From NCBI GenBank assembly GCA_003427395.1, contig BFEA01000088.1:3061216-3125215 (forward strand): 64,000 nt of DNA, given 5' to 3'. Positions 9,679-19,590 of the stretch are shown piece by piece (the first letter of the stretch is position 1; each line of letters begins with the position of its first letter). A program made the position numbers and the translations under genes. The notes below the pieces were generated by a model. The model was not told where the DNA came from. It searched no databases and worked only from the letters and a program-made list of their open reading frames with translations. This DNA comes from Chara braunii. Taxonomy: Eukaryota > Streptophyta > Charophyceae > Charales > Characeae.

Positions 9679-10154
9679 GTTTTCTGGAGGAGAGAGCCCT
9701 CAGCGAAGCAGCACTTGCGCCCCGTGATCGATTGACGATCCGGCAGGTCTATCATCCCTGCCTCAGTCCAGACCTTCGGCGGCTTGCGCACTTCTTCTGC
9801 ACGGAGGGCGTGTATGCAGCGGCGGTGTTCAGAATCGAAGGTCGGCCCAACGCAGTGGAACTGGCCGAAGCGGTGGCAGTTCATCAGCGAGCGGTGCCAG
9901 GTGTCAGCTGCATATCGGTCGTCATCAACTTCCGTGGCGATCTCTCCACGCTCCTTCCCTTGCGACATTCAGTAGTAAAGGCGTCACTGCGTGCATGGGC
10001 AAACAATCTGGTTGCCGAGTGGACCCAACTTCTGGCTCGTCCCGGGGATACGGTCGCAACGACGCGAGCAATCGAATACGACGACCTTCGGATATACCAG
10101 CGCGATCCGCCGACGGTTCTCCCTGTTATTGTTCCCTTTCCTCGCCCCCAATGA
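9675..10154 (+). CDS. Accessory ORF A, 159 residues, starts on the integrase stop (ATGA)
   Basis: I do not recognise this protein. It is a compact, mixed-charge protein without signal peptide, membrane segment or obvious zinc ligands, so it does not look like an envelope. The ATG at 9675 overlaps the integrase TGA as ATGA, and its own stop overlaps the next ATG in the same way (10151-10154). This tandem arrangement suggests termination-reinitiation. It has no stop codon in 159 residues, although the pol upstream has many. No second copy is available here because the other element has lost this part. Confidence 0.6.
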   Translation: MSFLEERALSEAALAPRDRLTIRQVYHPCLSPDLRRLAHFFCTEGVYAAAVFRIEGRPNAVELAEAVAVHQRAVPGVSCISVVINFRGDLSTLLPLRHSVVKASLRAWANNLVAEWTQLLARPGDTVATTRAIEYDDLRIYQRDPPTVLPVIVPFPRPQ

Positions 10155-11092
10155 GTCTCTCTCCGATCTCCGTTTTTGATCTCCCCTCCACCTTCCCCAC
10201 CTTCTGGCAGTCCGACATCCATCCTCGCCTTTCCTACTGTCTAACGACCCTTGCTGTCCCCGACATTCATCCCCCATACTGGGAACTGTGGCACGGAGAC
10301 TTTATCGAGCTTTCCCTGTGCTTGGTCGATGTACGGCTGACGTGGACCGAGGGCGAAGCACACCCGCCTTGCATAGAGCGACTGGAGTTGCTGCTTATCC
10401 AGGCCTGGCGCACCAACGTGGAGGGAGAGCTCCTCGCGTTCTTATTCGGTACAGTACAGCCCGGCCATTAGGAACTCATCACGCAAGAGCTCACGATTCC
10501 GGTAGCACAGCTGGCGGACGACCTCCCTCTTGACATTATCTCACAAGACGACGAGCATCCAGTTCCCTATGTTCTTTCTCGCACCTTGACACCTTATCTC
10601 CAGTGGTCGGCTTAGGTGGAGGGAGCCGCCGAGCGCATCCCGCCGTCGCAGCAGCAGTATTTGGATCCCCGGACGGTTCGCGAACGTGCCTTCTTCGGGC
10701 ATCCAACGGCAGAGCAACTTGCCGCCATTCGAGAGGAGGAAGAGGAGGAAGAAAGCACTGAGAGGGACGAAGGAGAAGACGAACGGGAAGGAGGTGGGGA
10801 AAGCAACGAAGTACTTGGGGAAGAGGACGAAACCCCCGAAGAAGGAAGTTATAGCGAGCATAGCGAGGGGGAGCAGAGCGAAGAGGAAGAAGAAGACGAC
10901 GAAGGAGAAGAGGAGAACGAAGAAGAATCTGCTGGATCAGAGTGGGAAGCCGTGCCAGAAGAAGCGCTGCGCACAAGTACAGAGGAAGAGGATCCCGAGG
11001 CGACCCGTAAAAGAGAAGAGATCGCGACCGGGAAGAAGGAGTTAGAGCTCGCAAGCGCGGCGAGTCTGCAGATCTGCGACGACCCGAACTGA
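10151..11092 (+). pseudogene. Accessory ORF B: long acidic protein with two internal TAG codons
   Basis: The ATG at 10151 overlaps the ORF A stop (ATGA). The frame runs to TGA 11090 with TAG at 10469 and 10613. The first part is globular (W, Y and L rich); codons from about 10730 to 11040 encode a strongly acidic E/D/S-rich tract. The equivalent of 10540-10730 is present in the second element at 29790-29950. The shared pattern is VL-RTL-P-L-WS, then a QALYL/QQYLDP segment, then the E-rich tract. Comparison of the copies suggests TGA 11090 was a tryptophan codon, so the original frame was longer and overlapped ORF C. Function unknown. Confidence 0.55.
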
Positions 11093-11117
11093 GATCCGGA
11101 GCCGCCCCGACCCGAGG

Positions 11118-11740
11118 ATGGCGACCTCGCGGCCACGACTCCGACCCCATCGGCATGGCGGCGAAGCCGATCCCCCTCCTCCCCAACCCGTCCCCCAGTT
11201 CGCTTACGTACCGATACGGGTGATCGGTCTTTGTCCCCGATCGCTCTCTCGTCGTCCCCTTAAATACCTCACCCTCCACCAACTCACCGCCCCCGTCACG
11301 TTCCCCTGTAATCCGTTCCCCCGCGACGCCTTCCGCCACTTTTATGCTGCTCGCTTCGCTATAGTAGTGCACCCCCACCCCTCCATTCTGTGCGCCGTCC
11401 CAACCTTTTGCCTCATGTTTTGCTCCTTAGTGCTGCATGGCGAGAACACAATATGATCGAGGTTTATTGCATAGTAACGGGGACCATCCCCGCCTGCGAA
11501 GATCGCGATCGTTTCCGCGCGGCACTTTTCCAAACCCTCACCACCCTCTATCCTGATTACCTCACATCCCTCCCTCGCACTGGCAACCGTTTCCCTCGCG
11601 TCCACCGCATTGTTCGCTACCAAGCGCTTCCAGAATCTGCAGCCGGGATGGAAAGGTTCCTGCCCCCGCTACCCCTAAGCCCTCCACCCCGCCATGCCGC
11701 CATGTACCGACTTTCCTTCCCCCTCCCGGTTAATTACTGA
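11118..11740 (+). pseudogene. Accessory ORF C, frameshifted copy
   Basis: Two overlapping frames (11118-11456 and 11390-11740) together match one continuous protein in the second element (30313-30948). Shared blocks are GL-PRS-SRRP/SRQP, HFYAARF/HLYATRL, then after the shift LLFSA-WREYN-type and IEVYCIVTGTIPACE versus VEIYCIISGTIPACE. A frameshift near 11390-11455 splits the protein. ORF C lies in the +1 frame relative to ORF B, and the start ATG at 11118 follows the TGA of ORF B. No known domain. Ending with a proline-rich tail, it stops about 100 bp before the LTR. Confidence 0.6.
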
Positions 11741-11816
11741 TGCAGCAAGTAATGGACGCGTGTTGCGGCGATGGCACGAAAAAGATCCCGTCCTTGGATT
11801 GCCGAGAGCCCAATCT

Positions 11817-11837
11817 GAGGAACTAGTAGAAGAGCAG
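11817..11837 (+). promoter_or_regulatory. Purine-rich tract before the 3' LTR (putative PPT)
   Basis: The bases GAGGAACTAGTAGAAGAGCA are mostly purine and lie directly before TGTTGCCACG, the proposed LTR start. The second copy has a matching tract ending at 31060. Polypurine tracts prime plus-strand synthesis in LTR elements. Confidence 0.45.
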
Positions 11838-12771
11838 TGTTGCCACGATGGATGACGTCCACAGGCAATCGAACGGTAAGTGGCATAAAGTGAAGTGCTC
11901 CGCGTGTCGATCGATTAGAGAAATCGACACGTGTCAACAAGCAAGCAGGAGCTTGCTAATATTGGAAACCCCTGGGCGTCATATATGTGACGAACCACTT
12001 TCTGTAACACGCGAGTTTCTGCGCGGTTGCAACGAGGGGTCCTAAGCTGGGAAGATTGGGCCAATCACGGGAAATCGGGATCGGTGGAAAATTGCATCAG
12101 TACCCTTGCTTCTTCGTCCTTTTTGTCGCTTCTTCGGGGCTGGGTGTGTCCTAGGACAGCCGGTTGAATCATTGGTCGGATGGATGTCCGGCGCGCCACC
12201 GCGTGCGCGATAAATAAATATTGACATCGTTTCTTTTGTTTTGGTTTCGATCTTTTGGGCGCGGACATCGCGCGGAAAATTGTTTCGTTCTTTTTGAATT
12301 TCCTTTTGAATCTTTTTCGAATTTTGTCGAGCCCTTAATGGCTCTTGGAATTTCGGACTTTTTCTTCTGAACTTTGTGCTTTTTGCTTTTCGCATTAGAC
12401 AGGAATTTAGGAATTCGGTAATTAGGATTTTTCCTGCCGCACGACGCCTTTTGTCCACGCGCTTCTTCATGCGGCCGCAACGGTATTCTGATTAGTGGGC
12501 ACCCTTAATCGTGTGTGTAACTGTAATTTTGGGCGGGTGGCATTGTAACTGTATCTTTCTTTTTGCACTTCGTCTCTACCGCCCTCCCTCTCTTTCTTTT
12601 GCTGAAATTTTCGAAGGCCGCGGCTTGCATGCTCGGATCGATGCGTGGAGAAGGGTTACGTCCCGCACGCCGCGGCTCGATCATGCAGAACGCAGGCGCT
12701 CCCTCTCTAATCCTTACTCTATGTCCTGGTAATTCCGTGTTCTTCGCGCATGCATGCACACTATAAATTTC

Positions 12772-12778
12772 GGCTGTG
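12772..12778 (+). promoter_or_regulatory. TATA box inside the LTR
   Basis: TATAAAT lies in a block conserved between both LTRs, just after a GCATGCATGC stretch. The second LTR has CATAAAT at the matching place (about 32000). It would direct transcription of the element. Confidence 0.4.
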
Positions 12779-13499
12779 CGATTAGTCAGCTTTATTAACC
12801 CGTTGTTGGAAGTTCGGGGTGCGCGATCAGGAAGGGTCGACACTCGAGGGAAGTAAGAGGTGAGTAGAGTAGGAGTTGGGCGATCCGAGGGGCTGGTGCC
12901 GAACGCGCTGGATTGACGTGGGCCACGACGGATTGTGGGCACAGGCGAATCCGACGGGTGCGGGAGGACTAAGCGGGGTGACAACTTCATGGGTTGGTGC
13001 GGGACGACGGACATCGGAGAGAGAGAGAGAGTGCTGAGAGAGTTGATGGTTGAAATTGTGGCTTCGTTATTTCTTTCCTTTCCTCATTTGTGTATATGAA
13101 TTTTGATTCCGGGCGATATGCCCCTGATTTTCGTCGCCTATATCTCCTTGTTTTGGCTTCGGCCTTCCTTGATCGATTGAGTGCGTATCTCCGACTTTTC
13201 ACACCTTCGGATGAATATATGATGGATGTATGGATGTTCGAACTTTTGAATGAATGCGTGGATCTCTCACCCTTAGATGTGCATATATGGGTAAAAACTT
13301 GTCTTGTTTTCCTTTGATGAAAGTTACATGCATTTGATCTTTTTCGTTCGCATGAATGGATGTATGTCTTATCGGCATATAGGCAGTCACATAACCATAG
13401 GCCTTGCGATTTTTCCTGTACCGGACACGTGTCACCCTCGTGATTAATTAAGCCGCGCTCGGACGCGCGATGACACGCAAAGGCCCTGGGGATTGAACT

Positions 13500-14051
13500 G
13501 TGTTGAACTCAAGCCGACCGGTCGATGGACACGCCAGGCGGAATTCTGTGTTCACACGCGCAAGTACAGCCAGCCTGAACTGCTTACACGTGTCAACCCA
13601 GGAATCACTGGCGCCCAATGACAAGATGAAAGACGACTGGACTGACGAAGGATCGACTGAGCTTGACTTGTGTAGCAACCTAACCAAGTGGGGACCTTTG
13701 CGGCCATATTCCGAATTCCCGTGTCAATCCGAACACGATCGAGTAAGCGCGGAAGAACTTAGGCACGCGCTACTGAATGAACCCGGCTGCCCGGATATTC
13801 GTAACGAGCCCCGTTCGCAGTATTTTATCTCCCCGGGTTCGTCCGTATTTCTACTTCGTTCCTCCGAACTCGTCCTTCCGTATCATCAACTTCTAGTGGT
13901 GTCCTGGAATTATATTGCCCTGCAGTGGCCCCGTGCGTCGCGTCAAAGCCCGCGACGACGGCGTGGCGGGCGGCGAAATTGTCCCGACCGAAACCGGTCG
14001 CCACGTGGCACGACTAGAAATTCCCTGACAAATGACAGCCATCTCGTCTAA
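13500..14051 (+). CDS. ORF inside the LTR (183 codons), related to ORFs in the second element's LTRs
   Basis: The C-terminal half shares a pattern with the LTR ORFs at 29266-29628 and 32956-33447. It has EF-x-C, then YFI-x2-G-x2-V, then LPYHQL-x-VV-x-W-x2-IA-x2-WP, followed by an arginine-rich tail. Protein similarity is retained where the DNA differs, which suggests coding selection. The first third is not shared and the true start is unclear. Function unknown. LTR-encoded proteins are known in some retroviruses and plant elements, but this one matches none I recognise. Confidence 0.45.
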   Translation: MLNSSRPVDGHARRNSVFTRASTASLNCLHVSTQESLAPNDKMKDDWTDEGSTELDLCSNLTKWGPLRPYSEFPCQSEHDRVSAEELRHALLNEPGCPDIRNEPRSQYFISPGSSVFLLRSSELVLPYHQLLVVSWNYIALQWPRASRQSPRRRRGGRRNCPDRNRSPRGTTRNSLTNDSHLV

Positions 14052-14196
14052 AAACTCGATGACTTTCAATTTGCATTCCTACCCCTAAGACTCCCCCACT
14101 TTCCCCAAAAATCCTTGGCACACCCCTTTTCGCACTTCCAGGCCCACATCCCACTCCGATTAGGAAGTCGCGCTGGGCGTGAGGTTGGGCGTCACA

Positions 14197-15184
14197 GCAC
14201 GATGTGGAATTCACCACCCAAGAGGCGGGTAGGCCGCTATATCTGCAGGAGGAGCAAAGTGTTCCTCATCATTTGCGGTATGCAAGTTAGGGTGTCATGC
14301 TAGCGGGCGCTAGTTATAGAGAGCTGCTGGAAAACGAGCGCTGGAGTAAAGCAGCGCTAGGAGGAGGAAGAAGGCCAGGAGCTCCCACATTGGCTATAGT
14401 AGACCCTCACATGTAGGAGGAGGAGGAAGAAGGTGGTGAAGGAGGAAAGTGGCAAGGTACTTACCTGGCTATGGTGGACGCTATCTTCATCACCTTGTTA
14501 GGCGCTGCATCTGGAAGGGCCCATTTGGGGTAGCACCGCACCAAGAAGACTTCAAGGTGGAGTCAGGCATGGCGGCCTGAGAAGTAGCGACCATAGCAGC
14601 AGAAAAGGGATTTGGGGAGTATGGCCACTCTGTCCCAACCACCGAGCACTAGAATCAGCTTTCAATGCGATGATGGGGGGTCAGGGAATGCGGAATGAAT
14701 CGTTGCGCTAAACAACGCGTCTTGCTACCGGGGACGATAGAGAAGCTCCTCGTACTTGGTAAATTGACGTAGCGTGGCGGAACCTCTGGAGGTTTCGTCT
14801 TCGGTAATTTTGAGGACGGAACCCGAAGGAGGTCTGTGCACACCCTAGTTCGCTACGGTGAGTGTCCCCTATGGAATACCAGAGACCTGTACAACTCCCA
14901 CCCTGACGAACGGGCTCCATGGTCAAATCCGAAATTTTACTCGTGGAAAATAAGAGCCGACATGCAACCGCGACTTGAGGTGGAGAGCCTGGGCAACACC
15001 TAAATGCGCCAGGAGAATTGAGCGACAGAGTCTTATGGAAAGGCAAAAGCCATCACCACACAGGGCCAGGTATAGCCTCCTCTCCACAAACCAAGGGTGG
15101 GGTATTGGGGAATAGAGACTATCCTATGTTATTCGAAGCCTGGTAGTGTAGATAATGCCTTGATTTCGTTTGCTATATTTAAGG
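14197..15184. other. No gene recognised; GGA-rich patch at 14340-14470
   Basis: The stretch after the LTR holds a GGAGGA/GAAGAAGG-rich patch and no ORF with family resemblance. It may be flank or 5' leader of the LINE that follows. Confidence 0.35.
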
Positions 15185-15691
15185 ATGGAGTCGGTAACGA
15201 AGGAACCGGCCGAAAAGGGTGCCACCCTGTCGGAGGAAGAGATACAACGGATTAGGGGAATCCTCTCGCAGTGTTTCACAGACGGGATTCTTCCAAAAAA
15301 GCTTGCTCCAAACATAGTATAGGTCAGGGATGATTATATACGGGTCATAGTCAACCCTGAAATGAATAAGATCCAGGCAGAATGGCTGCGAGAACATGCA
15401 GTCACAATCATTTTTGGAGACGATTCAACATCCCTCCCGGTCGGCGTTAAAAATCGCTTAGAATGTACGAAAATGGCTGGGCATCCGCAGGGCATTTCGC
15501 AGTCCCACCGAAAAGAGGATTGTTCCATAACGAAGGTAAGAACTTACCTACGTTGCACCTGCCAAGGATATAGCAGCATGGATGTTGGAAGTAGGCCGCA
15601 CGGAAATCGAGTTGGACAAAAAGTTCTACTCAGTTTCTTTTTGACCTTGGATGACAGAGCAAGAACTCTGGGAATGGCGAGAGGTCGCTAG
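15185..15691 (+). pseudogene. LINE ORF1, N-terminal part
   Basis: Starting at ATG 15185, a TAG at 15320 interrupts a frame that continues as the open frame 15362-15691. The text (acidic N-terminus, then a segment resembling the start of DUF4283-type LINE ORF1 proteins of plants) leads into the blocks described in the next entry. ORF1 proteins bind element RNA. Resemblance is modest, and the call depends mostly on position upstream of a clear endonuclease and on similarity to the LINE at 38-43 kb. Confidence 0.45.
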
Positions 15692-15746
15692 ACACACTTT
15701 CTTCTGGATACGCTGTTAGCAAGTACCATTTGCTGCCCTGCCTTCA

Positions 15747-16058
15747 TTGTATGGGGCAGTAGAAGATGCGTTTGGGAAGGTAATTAAGGAATTCCCCGCA
15801 TATAAAAACCCTCCGACTCCTGATCTGCTAAACATTCGTTTTGATCTTGAATCAGCAGCTCGACTAAATTACAAAAGGTACCTGGTCGTACATTTAGGTT
15901 CCCATGGGTATGTTGACATCGAAGTTGTGTGTGCAACAACCCCATGGCGTCCAGCATGTCGTCAACACTTTCACGCAGAAGGCAACCTTGAGTGCTCAAA
16001 AAGTAAACGCGCGTCGTACGCAGAAAAACCAAAGTCGGGAAAACCTCTTCGGGTTTGA
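15747..16058 (+). pseudogene. LINE ORF1, DUF4283-like segment and degenerate zinc knuckle
   Basis: The 103-residue frame contains TPDLLNIRFDLESA, then a beta-rich stretch (KRYLVVHLGSHGYVDIEVV), then ACRQHFHAEGNLEC. The same order occurs in the second LINE: DDYLMLALDLP, then IGGKIFHIHTTF, then a CCHC knuckle. The histidine-x6-cysteine spacing is shared, but the leading cysteine pair is damaged here. This supports a nucleic-acid-binding ORF1 of the plant L1 type. Confidence 0.5.
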
Positions 16059-16907
16059 AATCCAAAGGCAAAGATTCGCTGCCAAAAGACGACTCTCCAA
16101 GGAAGGACGTGGTAAAGAAACTCTCTCCCGTCCCTCAGAATAAGGATTTTGACGAAGTGGAGAAGGGAGATAAGGGCCTCGACACCTCTCAGGGCGGAGG
16201 GAAGAAACAAGAAAAAGACGCCTGAACCCGACCCAGAGATGGACATTGATACAACGGAGAAAACTCAAGGGGACAAAAAACTTCGGGGAAAAGGATGCGA
16301 TGGAGGAAGACAAGATACCAGTAGGAAGAGAGAAAAGAAAAAGGGAAGAGGAACCTGCAGTGGAAGAAGAGAAAGAGGAGGTTCATCACCAAGAAGGGAG
16401 GAGGAAAAAACGAGAGTTTGGTGGGAGTAGGAAAGGGACAAAAGAGGAAGAGGATGGAGGGAAGAGGAGGGAAGATGAGGGAGAGGAGAAGATAAGATCC
16501 ACATCTCCTAAGGACAAGGAGTTTAGAAGGCCGGAAGAGTTGGAAAAAGATATGGAAGGAGAGGGTTCGACCTCCGACAGTGAGATGAATAACGATAATG
16601 ATGAGGACAAGGAAGAGATGGAAGGGAGAAGCTAGGGTTGGCTTCAATAGAGACCCCAGATCACATCTTTGCCATTAAAATATTTCAAAATAAAATGTAT
16701 GATGATGCAACAGAAAAGGTTGCTGAAAAAACGTCAGATGCAAGAGACTCTTCTTCGAAAAAGGACTTTGCGGATTGTCGGGATGTCACTTTTACCCCAG
16801 ACAAGGATTACATGCCAAGTGACTCTAAAAAGGAGGAAAGACAAAGGCAAGCTCTAAAGGCAGCCGGCCCTCCTTCCCCCAAAACAGCTAGGGACCAGAA
16901 TAAATAG
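16059..16907 (+). pseudogene. LINE ORF1, charged low-complexity linker
   Basis: Overlapping frames (16149-16430, 16246-16635, 16638-16907) are rich in K, E, D and R without globular motifs. They sit between the zinc knuckle and the C-terminal ORF1 part, where plant LINE ORF1 proteins often have charged linkers. Several frameshifts are likely, since no single frame spans the region. Confidence 0.4.
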
Positions 16908-16916
16908 ACCGCCAGG

Positions 16917-17660
16917 TTGTCCGTAAATAACCAACGGGAGCAAAAAAGGAGACCGATTAGATTGTCGCTCACCTCAGTGCTTCCAATGCCCACCTTGGAA
17001 CGTTTAGACAAAACAAATAAAAAAATTATCGAGGTGGCCGCACCTATAATTTATATACAGCCGTCATATCAGCCTATGGTGCTTACGAAATTGGACCAAA
17101 ACGAGGCGATTTACTTTCCAACCTTTCTGGTGACAGGCCAACCATCGCAGACACTGATGATAGCCGAAACCAGGAAATAAATTCTGGCAGAAAGCTTCTC
17201 CTGTGCAATCTTGACTAATCCCAAAAGAGGCAGAGCCATCGTTAACTCAACCCAAAGGAAGTGTATATTACACTTTGCCTTCATGAAATTGCAGGGAAAT
17301 CCGCAGGCATTCGGAACCTTGAAAACCCAGCAGGTCCATTGGACCCCGTTGGCACAGTTCCTGGATATCAGCATTGACATGTTGAAAGACATGGAGTTGT
17401 GTGAGGGTACAACAACGTACACGATAGTTGAATGGATCACACACTCTCATCTGGAAGATGTGTTGACCTCGGTAGCTTTTGCCGATAGTCTGACCATTTA
17501 CTCCCCCTCCTCTCCTCCGTATGCTCAACTGTCTGGAGGAATGAAAGCAGGGGTCTCAAGAAGTGACGAGGGCCAGGTTAAAGGGAAAAATGCAACAGTA
17601 GGCCGTATCCAAGCCTCTCGCGGCAAAGGTAGAAACAATGGTCCTACCAAACTGCATTAG
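16917..17660 (+). pseudogene. LINE ORF1, C-terminal part, overlapping ORF2 by 23 bp
   Basis: Two segments in one frame (16917-17180 and 17211-17660) are separated only by TAA 17178. The protein has basic ends and a globular middle without a motif I can name. The last 23 bp overlap the ATG of ORF2 (17638) in the +1 frame, a common LINE arrangement. Confidence 0.5.
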
Positions 17661-18430
17661 GTTGGTTGTGTGGAATGTACGAGAAATGGGAGCTGCGAGT
17701 GGCAGATGCAAAAACTCAAGTTTGCGCTCCTGGATTTTTTCGCAGAATGCGCAGATAATTTGTTTGCAGGAAACTAAGTTAAATGAATCCAAGATAGCAA
17801 AATTTCGGACATATTGGGATGGACCCCAATTCTGGGCTCCGGCTGTAAGGTCAAAACGGGAAACAACCATCCTAATTAAAAAAAAAAATAGATATAGAAA
17901 TTCTATATTATTATGCTGATATGGACGGACGTTGGGTTTGGGTGAAATTAGTAGTAGATTAGGAAGAGTGGGCGATAATGTCAATATATGCCCCGGTACA
18001 CTATCAAGATAGGATTTACTTCTTGGCCTACCTACCTGCATGCATACCTGATACTGAAAACCTGATTCTGGCCGGTGATTGGAATACGATTTTTAATCCT
18101 GGATTAAATTCTCTCAGGATCAAACCTATACGAGCTGACACAACTATGCGGTTGTCGTTTGTAGAAGCCCAAACACTAACTGATGTTTACATAATATTTA
18201 ATCCGGAGGCTTTCGGCTTCACGTGGCACGGTAGTAAGCCAACGCAGAGTACTTTGGCCCCTAGAAAGCGGCTTGATTGTTTCCTCGTAAGAGGCATCCC
18301 TAGGATCGGAGCATGTGGTGTGACCAGGGAGTCTCATCCACTTCCAACCACTACCCGGTGATGCTGGACATCCTCTCAAAGGAGGTGGTGGAAAGACACC
18401 GCCCACCCTTCAGGTTTAACGTTAATCTTC
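17638..18430 (+). pseudogene. LINE ORF2, apurinic endonuclease domain, truncated
   Basis: The first frame (17638-17919) has VVWNVREMG and ICLQETKL, the N and E motifs of APE-type endonucleases. After a run of ten or more A at 17879-17889 the frame shifts, and 17978-18361 carries SIYAP, AGDWNT (GDxN catalytic motif) and LDCFLV. A third frame gives SNHYPV, in place of the usual SDH-P active-site histidine block. The nuclease nicks target DNA for target-primed reverse transcription. RT is missing: similarity ends near 18430, where a minus-strand fragment of another element begins. Confidence 0.8.
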
Positions 18431-18451
18431 TAGAAGGCGAAGGGATACAGA

Positions 18452-19117
18452 CTAAGCGACATAGGGGACTGTCATCGCTGATAATGAAAGCGATGGCAAA
18501 GCTGCTGTCCGGATCCCTGGTCTTTGTAGGGCCTGCAAAATCTGGTCTAGGGTGTCTTGCATGGCGTCCATTTTGCTCTCCGTGTATGCCTGCATGGACA
18601 GAACGCTTGCCTTAAGGATCTTTCCTGTAGAGTTAAGGGTTGCGTCGTCTAAACCCTCTATTGCAACTAGGTCTGCCTCCCTACTCTCTAGTCTGACTCT
18701 TCTCTCTCTAATTTCTTTTGCTCTCTTACTAGCCTGCTTGAGTTCCTCTTCAAACCTTAGGCGGATCCTCTCTACCTGTTGGAGCTCCATCTGCTCCCTT
18801 ATAAGATGAGGCTGCGGGCTGGACTGCACACCCGCCATCTAACTAGCGCCGACCCCTGACGTATTGGAAAGTGACTGGGAACTGGTCGAGTTCGGCGACA
18901 CACCCTGACCAGAGGTTGATGCAGATGTTGCTGAAGCGGTAGCCATTGCCACCTCGCTAGTTGCTACCAACGCTCTTGCTTCGGCCACTGCTGCTTCCCT
19001 TGCAGCCTCAAGACTACAGGCCCTAGCTTCGGCCCTTAGTCTTCTCTGTGTGTCCGAAACTGGATTGAATGCGGGTTCCGCGTTGAAAAATTGAACGGGC
19101 GTTGAATTCGCGTTCAA
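18452..19117 (-). pseudogene. Coiled-coil gag-like fragment on the minus strand
   Basis: Two minus-strand frames (18839-19117 and 18452-18838) are in the same frame and separated by one TAG. The first is alanine/serine rich with helical AEARA repeats. The second is a strong coiled coil (about 70 residues rich in E, R, Q, L: MELQQVERIRLRFEEELKQA) followed by a helical region and a short serine/leucine tail. This looks like the N-terminal part of a retrotransposon gag, but no capsid or zinc knuckle is present to prove it. Confidence 0.4.
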
Positions 19118-19249
19118 TCCTCGTTAAAATGCGCGTTGGACGCGAATAAACGAGGTTCGCGAACCCAAGTCCCGCGCGTTTGGGGGGGGGGTAGGGGTTT
19201 TCCAAAGGTTTGGGGTGGTAGTGCCCGTTGTTGGGTACCACCCCATGGA

Positions 19250-19276
19250 TTCCTTTTTTTTTTTTTTTTTTTTTTT
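19250..19276. repeat. Poly-T tract
   Basis: A run of over 20 T follows GGATTCC. On the minus strand it is a poly-A, possibly a retroelement tail. Confidence 0.5.
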
Positions 19277-19590
19277 GTTAAAACAAAAAATAAAAAACCC
19301 GCGCAAACCCGTTTGCGTCTGCAGGGTGTTCGCGGGGTACCGGCCTTCGCAGCCTGATGGAGGGTGGCGCAGGGGAAACGGGTACTAAAAAGCCCGTTGC
19401 GTTTGCCCCCAACCGAGAATCGGCAGGACTCCCATGTCCCACCAGAGACAGTCGTCAAATTTGAGTCGAAAGAGGAGCAGGCCAGCAATGTATCTTCTGG
19501 ATCCGAAGTCAGGTCTGCTTTCCAGTAGTTATGGGCTACAACTACTTGCTACCCTAGCTCGCTCTAAGACTTTCTGTTGTTTTCCTTTTC

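Larger units (their letters stand above)
11838..14196 (+). mobile_element. LTR of the first gypsy element (about 2.36 kb)
   Basis: The start is TGTTGCCACG and the end is GGGCGTCACA, giving the canonical TG...CA. Both ends are shared with the LTR at 31061-33645. Alignable blocks include the start (11838-12110 with 31061-31330), the region around 12720-12900 with 31965-32160, and the last 105 bp. Elsewhere the two are diverged, so the elements belong to related subfamilies. A TATA box lies at 12772 and an AATAAA-like ATAAATAAA near 12210. No matching 5' LTR was found upstream in the window. Confidence 0.65.

Noticed and set aside
9675-11740. Post-integrase ORFs as an envelope gene
   Set aside because: No signal peptide, cleavage site or convincing transmembrane segment in A, B or C, so an errantivirus-type env is not supported.
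17150-17175. CTGATGATAGCCGAAAC as a second hammerhead core
   Set aside because: There is no stem II between CTGATGA and CGAAA, and it lies within LINE ORF1 coding text.
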